Below, piece after piece: positions 17,605 to 24,553 of a DNA stretch of 50,874 bases. Numbering within the stretch: the first letter of the stretch is position 1; every line of letters starts with the position of its first letter. The notes under the pieces are model-generated. The model did no database searches. It saw nothing but the letters and a program-made list of their open reading frames with translations, and had not been told where the DNA came from. A program made the translations under genes and the position numbers. The stretch spans positions 1-50,874 of the forward strand of contig DASYCO010000014.1 in assembly GCA_036500145.1 (NCBI GenBank). The letters run 5' to 3'. The stretch is from CAMAVH01 sp036500145 (GTDB lineage: Bacteria > Pseudomonadota > Alphaproteobacteria > SMXQ01).

Positions 17605-19412
17605 AGCACGTCGTCCCAGTGCTGGCTGAGCTTCATCGCCGTGTTGATGAGCCCGACCATGGAATAGGTCTGCGGGAAGTTGCCCCAGGGCTCGCCGGTC
17701 TTCACGTCCATGTCCTCGGACAGCAGGCCGCAGGAGCTGCGCCGCGCCAGCATCACCTTGAACAGGTCGCGCGCCTCGTCGCGCCGGCCGGCGGCGATCA
17801 GCGCCTCGATGTACCAGAAGGTGCAGACGTTGAAGGCCGTCGTCGGCACGCCGAAGTCGTCCGGCGTCGCGTAGCGGAACATCGTGTCGCCGCGCCGCAA
17901 GTCCTTCTCGATGGCGGCGAGCGTGCCGAGGAAGCGCGGGTCGTTGCCCGGCAGGAATCCCAGCGCCGGGATCAGCAGCAGGCTGGCGTCCATCTCGGCG
18001 CCGCCGAAGGTGCTGGCGATGGCGCCGCGCGCCTTGTTCCAGGCGCGTTCCATGATGGTGGCGTGGATGCGGTCGGCGGTCCTGCGCCAGTGGCCGGCGC
18101 GCTCCGCCAGCTCAAGGCGCACGGCGATCTTCGCCAGCCGGTCGCAGGCGGCCCAGCACATCAGGCTGGAATAGGTGTGGATGTGCGCGCTGGTGCGCAG
18201 CTCCCACAGGCCGGCGTCGGGCTGGTCGTGCAGCTCGGCGGCGACTGCGCCGATGTGCTCGAGGCGCTCGAACATCGCCTGGTCGCCGGGATGGATCAGG
18301 CGGCTGTCGAAGAAGGCCTGGGTGCTGGCGAGCACGACGCTGCCGTAGATGTCGTTCTGGATATGCTCGTAGGCCTGGTTGCCGACGCGCACCGGCCCCA
18401 TGCCGCGGTAGCCGGGCAGGCCGCTGACCTCGCTCTCGATCAGCCGCTCTTCCAGCATGATGCCGTAGACCGGCTGCAGCTTGCCGTGCTGGGCGCCGGC
18501 GGCGATGTTGGCGATGTAGCCGAGGTAGTCCTCCATCGTCTTGGTGGCGCCGAGGCGGTTGAGCGCCTGCACGACGAAGTAGGAATCGCGCAGCCAGCAG
18601 AAGCGGTAGTCCCAGTTGCGCTGGGTATGCGCGGCCTCGGGGATCGAGGTGGTCATGGCGGCGATGATGGCGCCGCTTTCCTCGAAGCTGCAGAGCTTGA
18701 GCGTGATGGCGGCGCGGATGATCTCTTCCTGCCATTCCGGCGGCAGCGACAGGTAGCGCACCCATTCGACCCAGTATTCGGTGGTGCGCTCCTCCATCTC
18801 GCGGGCGTAGTCGGTCAGCGGCCGCACCAGGGTCTCGTCGGGGCCGAGCACCATGTTGGCGGGGCGGTCGAGCAGCATGGGGATCTCGTCGACGATGAAC
18901 GAGATCGGGATGTCGGTGGTCAGGCGCAGGGTCTGGCGCGGCAGGATGTAGCGCGCGTGGTTGCTGCCGCGCGTGATCTCCGGCTTGGCGGCGCCGTAGC
19001 TGCCCTCGGGGCGCAGCCGGATGCGGATGCGCGGCGTGCCGGCGAGCGGCTCCAGGCGGCGCACGATGGTGATGGGGCGGTAGAGGCGGCCGAGCTGCTT
19101 GAAGCGCGGCGCGAAGTCGACGATGCGCAGCGCCGCGCCGTTCCTGTCGTACAGGATGGTCTCGACGATGGCGCTGTTCTTCAGGTAGCGCTGCTCGCTT
19201 CGGTCGAAGTTGTCGAGCGCGATGTCGAAGGCGCCCTCGACGGGCGGCGGCCAGCCGTCGGTGCTGGTCGCGGCCTCGGTTCCGCCGAGCAGGCTGCAGA
19301 AGACGGGATCGCCGTCGAAGCGCGGCATGCAGGACCAGAGGATGCGGGCCTGCTTGTCGATGAGGGCGGAGAAGATGCAGTTGCCGATGACGGCCAGGTC
19401 GAGTGTGCTCAT
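17601..19412 (-). CDS. Glycoside hydrolase family 15 protein (glucoamylase/trehalase-like)
   Basis: The 603-residue protein has the usual two parts of bacterial GH15: an N-terminal beta-sandwich starting STLDLAVIGNCIFSALID, and an alpha6/alpha6 barrel from about residue 240. Barrel signatures include QRNWDYRFCWLRDSYFVVQAL, LIPALGFLPGNDPRF and, near the end, SCGLLSEDMDVKTGEPWGNF, which holds the catalytic base Glu of the GLLSE motif. Known relatives cleave alpha-glucosides, including trehalose in actinobacteria. Adjacency to otsA and glk makes trehalose the natural guess, but glucan hydrolysis cannot be excluded. There is no signal peptide, so it should act in the cytosol. The start at 19412 was chosen because the family sequence begins there; the 24 residues of open frame before it are rich in Pro/Arg and lack a ribosome site. 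Confidence 0.9.
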   Translation of the reverse strand: MSTLDLAVIGNCIFSALIDKQARILWSCMPRFDGDPVFCSLLGGTEAATSTDGWPPPVEGAFDIALDNFDRSEQRYLKNSAIVETILYDRNGAALRIVDFAPRFKQLGRLYRPITIVRRLEPLAGTPRIRIRLRPEGSYGAAKPEITRGSNHARYILPRQTLRLTTDIPISFIVDEIPMLLDRPANMVLGPDETLVRPLTDYAREMEERTTEYWVEWVRYLSLPPEWQEEIIRAAITLKLCSFEESGAIIAAMTTSIPEAAHTQRNWDYRFCWLRDSYFVVQALNRLGATKTMEDYLGYIANIAAGAQHGKLQPVYGIMLEERLIESEVSGLPGYRGMGPVRVGNQAYEHIQNDIYGSVVLASTQAFFDSRLIHPGDQAMFERLEHIGAVAAELHDQPDAGLWELRTSAHIHTYSSLMCWAACDRLAKIAVRLELAERAGHWRRTADRIHATIMERAWNKARGAIASTFGGAEMDASLLLIPALGFLPGNDPRFLGTLAAIEKDLRRGDTMFRYATPDDFGVPTTAFNVCTFWYIEALIAAGRRDEARDLFKVMLARRSSCGLLSEDMDVKTGEPWGNFPQTYSMVGLINTAMKLSQHWDDVL

Positions 19413-19582
19413 GCCCCGTCTTGTCGTGCTGTGGATCGGAAGGCGGAGAGGCCCGCGCGGAAAGGCCGCCTGCGGGCCGGTCATGAGACCGCAGACGATC
19501 CTGAGCAGTAAACTCCCCAGGCCGCCGATAGTTCCAAGGAGTTACAGGGATTTAGGCGGGGTAGGCCCAGCCTGCCGACGGG

Positions 19583-19633
19583 CCTGTCAGCGCAGGACCC
19601 CTGTCAGCGCAAGACCCCTGTCAGCGCAGGACC
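19583..19633. repeat. Three tandem copies of a 17-bp unit covering a stop codon
   Basis: Three head-to-tail copies of CCTGTCAGCGCAGGACC start at 19583, 19600 and 19617; the middle copy differs at one base (AAG for AGG). The third copy contains the stop codon and last three codons of the transglycosylase gene, so the other two repeat the same Val-Leu-Arg-stop tail beyond the gene. This points to slippage or unequal exchange at the 3' end. Confidence 0.9.
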
Positions 19634-20469
19634 ATGGGCACGGCCGTGCTGCGCGGCAGAACCTGGCCGACGGGAACCGGGCGGCCGTTGGCGATGGGCG
19701 CGGTGGCGCTCGCCGGCATGGGGATGGCGCGCCGCGCCGCCATGTTGAGGGCGGGGCGCGGCGTCGTCACGTTGGCGGCGTAGGCCGGCGCCGGATCGAG
19801 GCCGCGGGAGACGAGCTGCGCGGCGCGGCGCTCCTGGTAGGCGGCGACGGTTTCCTGGCGCTTTTCCTCGGCGCTGCGCCGGCGGGTGTCGTTCCACAGG
19901 CCGACGACCTTGGCGCGGTACTGGAAGTGGAAGACCGGCGTCGCCGAATGGTAGTTGCCGACGGCGGTGATCCAGGAGCGGCTGTCGTCGAACAGGCCCT
20001 TCAGGAAGCTCGCGGCGTAGGCCACGTTGCTCTGGGGGTCGAACGCCGTCTCCAGGTCGGGGAAGGCGTCCGGGTGGTGCAGCAGGTTGATCTGCATGCA
20101 GCCGACGTCGATGTTGCGGATGCCGCGGGCGCGCAGGGCCTGCACCTGGGCGATGGCCTCGGCCTTGCTGGCGAGGAATTGCCCCTTGCCCTCGGCAGTG
20201 ACGGTCCAGGGCCAGGCAAAACTTGCCGCGTTTTCCTTGTCCCAGCGGCCCGACTCGGCGAGCGACACGGCGGCCAGCAGCTGGTTCGGAATGCCATAGA
20301 GGCGCTCTTGCTGGGCGATCGGCGCGACGCAGGATTTCTTCGTCGAATCAAAGATTTGCGGCGTGATCGGCGCGGCCGTGGCGGACCCGGCGGCAAGCAG
20401 GCCGAGGCCGGTGCCGGCGCTGAGGGCCAGGGCGAGGAGCAAGGAGCGGAGGGTGCGGGTCTGGGTCAT
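19621..20469 (-). CDS. SLT-domain lytic transglycosylase-like protein
   Basis: The 282-residue protein has an N-terminal signal peptide (LLLALALSAGTGLGLLAAGS, cleavage near residue 33), so it is periplasmic. The catalytic domain spans roughly residues 45-200. AVSLAESGRW gives the catalytic Glu72 in the E-S motif of SLT family 1, and VGCMQINLLHHPDAF is the G-x-M-Q-I-N motif. AYAASFLKGLF and WITAVGNYHS complete the fold. It should cleave the glycan strands of peptidoglycan with anhydro-muramyl products, or help a secretion or envelope machine. The last 80 residues are Pro/Ala/Arg-rich and probably disordered. Its stop codon lies inside a 17-bp tandem repeat, so the C-terminus has been subject to local duplication. 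No operon partner is evident. Confidence 0.87.
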   Translation of the reverse strand: MTQTRTLRSLLLALALSAGTGLGLLAAGSATAAPITPQIFDSTKKSCVAPIAQQERLYGIPNQLLAAVSLAESGRWDKENAASFAWPWTVTAEGKGQFLASKAEAIAQVQALRARGIRNIDVGCMQINLLHHPDAFPDLETAFDPQSNVAYAASFLKGLFDDSRSWITAVGNYHSATPVFHFQYRAKVVGLWNDTRRRSAEEKRQETVAAYQERRAAQLVSRGLDPAPAYAANVTTPRPALNMAARRAIPMPASATAPIANGRPVPVGQVLPRSTAVPMVLR

Positions 20470-20670
20470 GGTCCCAATAGCATCGCAAGGGCCATGCCAA
20501 GGGTTTGGCGCAAGGGTTTGGAGTGGGCTGGGGCACCTTTCAGAGCGACTTGGCCAGACGATTTCCGCTTGGCTCCCAGGCGAATTCTCTATGGAAATCC
20601 TAGGGTTTTGACCCCCTGAGTCTTATATAAAACATTTGATCTAGGTCAGGATTGATGACATTCTTCCTGT
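20470..20670. other. Upstream region of transglycosylase and sRNA genes
   Basis: This divergent gap of 343 bases (to 20812) contains the transglycosylase promoter area on the minus strand and, from 20636 on, the sRNA promoter and transcript on the plus strand. The AT-rich segment around 20615-20640 contrasts with the flanking GC-rich DNA. No protein-coding frame is supportable. Confidence 0.6.
20636..20664 (+). promoter_or_regulatory. Sigma-70-like promoter of the sRNA candidate
   Basis: A -35 box TTGATC (20636-20641) is separated by exactly 17 bases from a -10-like CATTCT (20659-20664). A G seven bases after the -10 (20671) starts the first hairpin of the RNA. The -35 also resembles half of an FNR/FixK box (TTGAT-CTAG-GTCAG), so oxygen control cannot be ruled out. 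Confidence 0.55.
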
Positions 20671-20763
20671 GCGAGCGGGGGATATGCGCCCCCGCTCGTA
20701 AACACCCTTCTTGGGCGTTTCCTCCCTAGACTTCAGGGCCGCGCTTGCGCGGCCCCTTTTTTT
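20671..20763 (+). ncRNA. Candidate trans-acting sRNA, suhB/alpha-r14-like
   Basis: The roughly 93-nt transcript has three structural parts. The first is a perfect 10-bp hairpin (CGAGCGGGGG with CCCCCGCTCG, 7-base loop, 20672-20698). The second is a weak CCC-TTCTT-GGG hairpin. The third is a strong terminator (GGGCCGCGC paired to GCGCGGCCC at 20736-20755) followed by a run of T. Between the second hairpin and the terminator lies the unpaired GCGTTTCCTCCCTAGACTT, whose TCCTCCC core is complementary to ribosome binding sites. From memory this element matches the suhB / alpha-r14 (NfeR1-like) family of alphaproteobacterial Hfq-type sRNAs; that identity was not checked against Rfam. The transcript start is set by the TTGATC-N17-CATTCT promoter. 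It lies in its own intergenic space next to a formylglutamate amidohydrolase gene. Confidence 0.72.
20736..20763 (+). terminator. Intrinsic terminator of the sRNA candidate
   Basis: A perfect 9-bp stem of G and C with a two-base loop (or 8 bp with a four-base loop) is followed by CC and seven T. Confidence 0.85.
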
Positions 20764-20812
20764 GCCCGGATGGCGGAGAAATGTCAGGGAGCGGCGGCTC
20801 GCGCCGCCTCGC

Positions 20813-21736
20813 TCAGGCCGCCTTGCCGATCAGCGCCGGCAGGCGGTCCTTCAGCAGGCCGATGACTTGGCCCATGTGGGCCGTCAGCGCCGCCAGCTTC
20901 GGCTTTGCCGCATAGCGCAGCTCGTCCATGTAGATCTCGCGGTTGATCTCGATCTGCAGCGCGTGGACGCGCGCCGCCGGCTGGCCGTAGTGCATCGTCG
21001 TGTAGCCGCCGGCATAGGGCATGTTGCGCGTCACCCGGTAGCCGAGGTCGGTCAGGGCGTTTTCCACCGCCAGCGTCACCTCGGGCGCGCAGGAGGCGCC
21101 GAAGCAGTCGCCCAGCACCATGTCGACGCGGCGCAGGCCCGCGTCGCGGTCCATCGGGCCGCCGATCGACGGCATCGAATGGCAGTCGACCAGCAGGCAG
21201 TGGCCGAACTGGTCGCGCGTGCGCTCGATCAGGCTTTGCAGCGTGCGGTGGTAAGGCCGGTAGAGGGCGTTGATGCGCTCGGCCGCCTCGGCGAAGCGCA
21301 GCTTGCGCTTGTAGATTTCCTCGCCGTTGGCGACCACGCGCGCGATGGTGCCGAGCCCGCCGGCGACGCGCGGCGACGAGGCGTTGACGTAGGACGGCAG
21401 CTCGTCCTCGAACATGTCGGGGTCGAGCTCGAAGGGCTCGCGGTTGGGGTCGATGTAGGCGCGCGGGAAGAAGGCACGCAGCAGCGGCGCGCCATGCTCG
21501 GGCGCCAGGCCGTAGATCTTGTCGACGAAGCTGTCCTCGGAGCGGCGCAGCGCATGCGGGTCGAGGCGCGAGGCGGCGATGAAGGAATCGGGATACTGGT
21601 CGCCGCTGTGCGGCGAGGCGAAGACCGCCGCCATGGTCTGGCGCGCCGGTTCCAGCACTTCGCAGACGGGACTCTCGTCGCTGCCGACGGACACTGCGTG
21701 GATCGCCGGGTTCAAACTCTGTTCACCGAGGGACAT
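20813..21736 (-). CDS. N-formylglutamate amidohydrolase-family protein 1
   Basis: The 307-residue protein belongs to the FGase family. VFASPHSGDQYPDSF carries the metal-binding His after a Ser-Pro; YGLAPEHGAPLL and RAYIDPNREPFELDPDMF give the conserved D-x-N-R-x-P motif; LLVDCHSMPS carries the second D-C-H metal site. Family members hydrolyse N-formylglutamate to formate and glutamate in histidine breakdown, but many homologues outside hut operons have unknown substrates. No hut genes are nearby. The ATG at 21734-21736 was chosen over a TTG six codons upstream, since ATG is the stronger start. A second, shorter and quite different member is at 38520. The gene appears monocistronic and starts about 210 bases from tRNA-Val on the opposite strand. 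Confidence 0.88.
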   Translation of the reverse strand: MSLGEQSLNPAIHAVSVGSDESPVCEVLEPARQTMAAVFASPHSGDQYPDSFIAASRLDPHALRRSEDSFVDKIYGLAPEHGAPLLRAFFPRAYIDPNREPFELDPDMFEDELPSYVNASSPRVAGGLGTIARVVANGEEIYKRKLRFAEAAERINALYRPYHRTLQSLIERTRDQFGHCLLVDCHSMPSIGGPMDRDAGLRRVDMVLGDCFGASCAPEVTLAVENALTDLGYRVTRNMPYAGGYTTMHYGQPAARVHALQIEINREIYMDELRYAAKPKLAALTAHMGQVIGLLKDRLPALIGKAA

Positions 21737-21865
21737 GGCCTTAGTGTAGCGCAATCCGCCGCCCTGTCACCCGGGGGCGAAATATCGCGGTTTTCCTGGC
21801 GCGCACGGGGATTTCCGGGGCAGATCGCGGAATGCGCCGACTTCGCCAAAAAGGCCGGAACGATC

Positions 21866-21893
21866 TTGAATTGCCGGAACGATCGGGTATAAC
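21866..21893 (+). promoter_or_regulatory. Promoter of tRNA-Val, with 12-bp direct repeat
   Basis: TTGAAT (21866-21871), a 16-base gap and TATAAC (21888-21893) form a good promoter with a start near 21900, about 46 bases before the tRNA. The 12-mer GCCGGAACGATC occurs twice, at 21854-21865 and 21873-21884, on either side of the -35 box. Confidence 0.65.
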
Positions 21894-21945
21894 ACGCTTC
21901 CCCTGACGGCCGGGCCGCGCTTCGCAGCCCACAGCCCGTCGGTGC

Positions 21946-22020
21946 GGGCGCGTAGCTCAGCGGTAGAGCACTACCTTGACATGGTAGGGGTCACAGGTTC
22001 AATCCCTGTCGCGCCCACCA
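21946..22020 (+). tRNA. tRNA-Val (anticodon GAC), CCA encoded
   Basis: The acceptor stem GGGCGCG pairs with CGCGCCC, followed by A and an encoded CCA. The D arm is GCTCAGCGGTAGAGC, the anticodon arm is CTACC-TTGACAT-GGTAG with GAC as anticodon, and the T arm is CACAGGTTCAATCCCTGT. All stems pair. Its 3' half from the anticodon loop on is repeated exactly at 29417, which makes this gene the integration site of the island that follows. Confidence 0.97.
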
Positions 22021-22022
22021 CT
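21976..22022 (+). repeat. attL-like direct repeat within tRNA-Val
   Basis: This 47-bp sequence runs from the first T of the anticodon loop (TTGACAT) to two bases past the encoded CCA. It is identical to 29417-29463. It keeps the tRNA intact after insertion. Confidence 0.92.
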
Positions 22023-22037
22023 CTTTAGAGTGGCAAG

Positions 22038-22065
22038 AAGCCCCGGTTTGCCGGGGCTTTTGTTT
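22038..22065 (+). terminator. Terminator of tRNA-Val, brought by the island
   Basis: AAGCCCCGG and CCGGGGCTT form a 9-bp stem around TTTG and are followed by TTGTTTTTT. A near-copy with a different loop lies beyond the right repeat (29477-29505) and is probably the ancestral tRNA terminator. Confidence 0.85.
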
Positions 22066-22363
22066 TTTGGACTGCATTTGCGACGTATTACCCATCATTG
22101 TTAGAAGCGCACGGGTTATAGCGCGGTCACCAACTTTTGGCTGACTAAACAGGCTCCGTGAACTGGCAGTGTCGGCAATCATCGTGGCTCCGTGGTCACC
22201 GTTCCCAGGCCGAATCCGGCGTCCATCCATTTAGTCCTCAATTTCGCGTCTCACTAAGATTCGCCGTAAGCTGCGAAAAGCCGCCAACGAGCGGTTTTTT
22301 CATATCACCATTGATTCTGAGATTGTCCGTGGCAGGTCGTCGGAGAGTTTGTCTCGACCGCAA

Positions 22364-22453
22364 AGGCGGACGTTTGGGGCCATGCTGACTTGCCGCAGTG
22401 CCAACATCATCATTAATGACGACCCTATAAAGCCGCAGGACAAGTTGTCCGAT
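22364..22453 (+). pseudogene. Fragment of a phage terminase large subunit (Walker B region)
   Basis: One frame reads FGAMLTCRSANIIINDDPIK followed by PQDKLSD. From memory of TerL proteins (typically GGTLTGRGADLIIIDDPIKP...ALSD), this lines up position for position across the Walker B strand and its Asp-Asp-Pro. Before and after it the similarity stops, the frame has no start or ribosome site, and the ATPase Walker A and nuclease domains are missing. It is therefore a decayed scrap of a phage packaging gene. It supports a phage or phage-satellite origin for the island. The match was made by eye and is short. Confidence 0.55.
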
Positions 22454-22564
22454 TACAAAGAAAGATATGAGATCCGGCTTGCAGGGGGGCGTGGATTGAT
22501 CGAGATGGAGGGCGCAACATTTTGCCGCCCCGGATTGTATATCGAAGTTCCTTACGAAGCTCGC

Positions 22565-23551
22565 TTATGCATGCTCAGTCACTCGCAGTGTTCGCTTGAT
22601 CAACGGATTACTAATCGGCAGATCGTTTGGCCCACCCGCTAGATAATCTCTGACGCGTTTAGACAAGTATTCGATGAAAACCTTCATCCGCAACGGCAAG
22701 CGGCGATCTTTTTGATAGATCACGTAGAGCGTGCGTTCATCGATCACATGGTCTGCGAGCACGGGTACCAAAGCGCCGCCTGCGATGTCGTCTAGAATCA
22801 GGTATTTACGCAAGATTGCGATGCCGAGGCCCGCCAAAGCTGCATCTCGAATCACGAAGCTGCTATTGGCACGCGGCGCGCCGGACACCCGTACGATCTG
22901 CGTCCGCGCGCCGTTCTTGCCGCGGAAATCCCAGCTGTATTGAGCCTTGCCGCTGGGATCGAGGCAATTGTGGCGCGCGAGATCTTCTGGGCGCGCCGGC
23001 ATCCCGTGCCTTTCGAGATAGGCCGGCGCCGCCACCAAGATTCGGGGCAAGCCGGTGATCGCTTTGCCGATGAGCGCCGAATCGCGCGCCGGCAGCGTGC
23101 GGACGGCAATGTCGAAGCCGCCACTTACAAGATCGATGCCATGGGTGCCCGCGCCGGTCTCTCGATCGGCGAGCGTGACCTGCACCGAGATCGTCGGATA
23201 GAGATTGCAAAACTCGGCGATGATGGGGCCGAGGATGGTCTCGCCGAAGGTCTTGGACGACAGCACCTTGAGATCGCCGCGCGGCGTCGCGCGCTTCGCC
23301 TGGACACGTTCTTCGATATCGTTCAATTGCGCGAGCAGCCCCGTCGCGCTGTCGAAATAGTCTTGGCCGATGCTCGTGGTGCTGAGGCCGTGTGTGTTGC
23401 GGTGCAGAAGCTTGGTATCGAGCACGTCCTCGAGATCTTGCACGCGCTTGCTCACCATGGCCCGCGTGACCCCCAGCTCTCGGGCGGCACGCGTGTAACT
23501 GCCGTTTTTTACAACGGCCACATAGGTTTCCATCAATTTCAGCCGGTCCAT
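22565..23551 (-). CDS. LysR-family transcriptional regulator of the island operon
   Basis: The 328-residue protein has a typical LysR layout. A winged helix-turn-helix occupies residues 1-60 (METYVAVVKNGSYTRAARELG, then VTRAMVSKRVQDLEDVLDTK split as usual), and the periplasmic-binding-like effector domain runs from about residue 90 to 305. The effector domain includes GDLKVLSSKTFGETILGPII and DIAVRTLPARDSALIGKAI. It is close in style to the DmlR/CrgA group. AGGAGGAGCGCC lies just before the ATG. It diverges from the catabolic operon with a 140-base shared promoter region that contains AT-rich half-sites, so activation of that operon by a pathway intermediate is the natural model. The effector is unknown. 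Confidence 0.92.
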   Translation of the reverse strand: MDRLKLMETYVAVVKNGSYTRAARELGVTRAMVSKRVQDLEDVLDTKLLHRNTHGLSTTSIGQDYFDSATGLLAQLNDIEERVQAKRATPRGDLKVLSSKTFGETILGPIIAEFCNLYPTISVQVTLADRETGAGTHGIDLVSGGFDIAVRTLPARDSALIGKAITGLPRILVAAPAYLERHGMPARPEDLARHNCLDPSGKAQYSWDFRGKNGARTQIVRVSGAPRANSSFVIRDAALAGLGIAILRKYLILDDIAGGALVPVLADHVIDERTLYVIYQKDRRLPLRMKVFIEYLSKRVRDYLAGGPNDLPISNPLIKRTLRVTEHA

Positions 23552-23691
23552 GGCGCTCCTCCTGTGTCAAATAATACTTAACACGATTGTCAACCGAAAG
23601 TCCCTAGGCGCGCATTCTCCGGTGGCTATGGTGGCGCAAAGGCAAATGGCCGCGCGTCAATGCAGGGCGGCCCCCATAGGAAAGGAAAGTC

Positions 23692-24471
23692 ATGTACACG
23701 CCGCCGCAATTCCGAGAGAAGCTCCTCGACACTTTCGTCGAGCTGCGCTGGGCCGTTCCCACGTTGTGGGAGGAATTCCGCGACAAGAATCTCACTCGCG
23801 AAGGCGCTCGTGTGTACGCCCTTGAGCATTGCGTGTTCGCCGCCAACTTTCCGCGCTGGCTGGCGAACATCACCGGTAATTGCCCGCATCTGGAAGTGCG
23901 CCAGTACCTCATCGAGAACATGTTCGTTGAAGAGGTGAAGGATCCGACGATCGTCACCGGCCACTACGAGAGCCTGGTCGATTTCGCCGTGGCGCTCGGT
24001 GTGGATCGCAATTTCGTCTACAACTACCGCGGCGCGCCGGTGACCATGATGCGCATCGCTTATTGCGATTGGGCGAGCCGCACCAAGCCCTGGCTGGAAG
24101 GCTTCGCGGCGATCGCCGGCAATGAAGCTTCGCGCGGCAAAGAAATCATCGCCCGTGTCGGCGAGCGTGCCCGCACCTCGCGCAATATGTGGAAAACGCT
24201 CGGGCTGTCGCAAGAAGCGCTGGCCCACTGGGATGCCGCCGATGAGGCGGATTCCTCGGATGGCGGCCATGGCGATGCGCCTCTCGATATCATGATGAAA
24301 TATGCTGACACGACCGAGCAGCAGGAGGCTTGCCTTGCGGCGATCCGCGACCGCCAGCAGGTCAACCGCGTCTGGTTCGACCAGATCGGCCAGTGGGCCT
24401 ACGAAGCGTCCGGCGTAAAGCCGCCGCGCGACAACAAGCAGCAGGCCCCGAACCCGCTTATCGCCGCCTGA
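23692..24471 (+). CDS. Heme-oxygenase-fold (TenA/PqqC/HDO-like) oxidase
   Basis: This 259-residue all-helical protein resembles iron-containing redox enzymes of the heme-oxygenase-like diiron oxidase superfamily. Visible marks are ALEHCVFAANFPRWLANI (E45, H46), ENMFVEEVKDPTIVTGHYES followed by LVDFAVALG (E81, H91), and a late YADTTEQQEACLAAI helix. In known members two or three Glu and His residues bind iron and the enzyme oxidises or cleaves small acids or amino-acid-derived compounds. The later H-x3-D-x2-H motif appears here as A186-x3-D190-x2-H193 by eye, with H179 seven residues ahead, so the metal site may be altered. It is the first gene of the island operon, with GGAAAGGAAAG before the ATG. 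It could be a PqqC-like oxidase or a diiron oxygenase; the substrate is unknown. Confidence 0.72.
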   Translation: MYTPPQFREKLLDTFVELRWAVPTLWEEFRDKNLTREGARVYALEHCVFAANFPRWLANITGNCPHLEVRQYLIENMFVEEVKDPTIVTGHYESLVDFAVALGVDRNFVYNYRGAPVTMMRIAYCDWASRTKPWLEGFAAIAGNEASRGKEIIARVGERARTSRNMWKTLGLSQEALAHWDAADEADSSDGGHGDAPLDIMMKYADTTEQQEACLAAIRDRQQVNRVWFDQIGQWAYEASGVKPPRDNKQQAPNPLIAA

Positions 24472-24483
24472 TAGCGATTTGTC

Positions 24484-24513
24484 AGCGCCCGCCGGCGAAA
24501 GCCGGCGGGCGCT
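24484..24513 (+). other. Perfect 13-bp intercistronic hairpin with GAAA loop
   Basis: AGCGCCCGCCGGC and its exact complement flank a GAAA tetraloop. It lies 12 bases after the oxidase stop and 40 bases before the dehydrogenase start. No T-run follows, so it is not a standard terminator; it may stabilise the upstream mRNA or dampen expression of the downstream genes. Confidence 0.85.
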
Positions 24514-24553
24514 CGTCGCTCTATCGCGCATTTATAAGTAGCGTCGTGGGGGC

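Larger units (their letters stand above)
22023..22564. other. Left end of the island, eroded DNA
   Basis: About 540 bases follow the tRNA before the LysR gene. It holds a hairpin (CCACTCT-TT-AGAGTGG) that overlaps the tRNA end, a terminator, and one recognisable coding remnant at about 22364-22453. The frame around the remnant is open from 22235 but has no start signal and no family match outside the short stretch. No integrase gene is present where one would be expected. Confidence 0.7.

Noticed and set aside
17619..19511. 630-codon open frame antisense to the GH15 gene
   Set aside because: Val/Ala/Glu/Arg/Gly-skewed composition typical of a mirror frame in high-GC DNA; the opposite strand has an intact GH15 protein with catalytic motifs.
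20636..20649. FNR/FixK box before the sRNA
   Set aside because: Left half TTGAT is exact but the right half GTCAG matches only three of five bases, and the sequence is better explained as the -35 region; kept only as a remark.
21991..22230. Small minus-strand protein starting in island DNA and ending in W-W-A-R-Q-G-L-N-L
   Set aside because: The end is the reverse complement of the tRNA, a common false gene call; no ribosome site or family features.
22373..22642. Intact small gene containing the terminase-like stretch
   Set aside because: Similarity stops after the Asp-Asp-Pro region, no start signal exists, and the frame overlaps the 3' end of the LysR gene; treated as a remnant.
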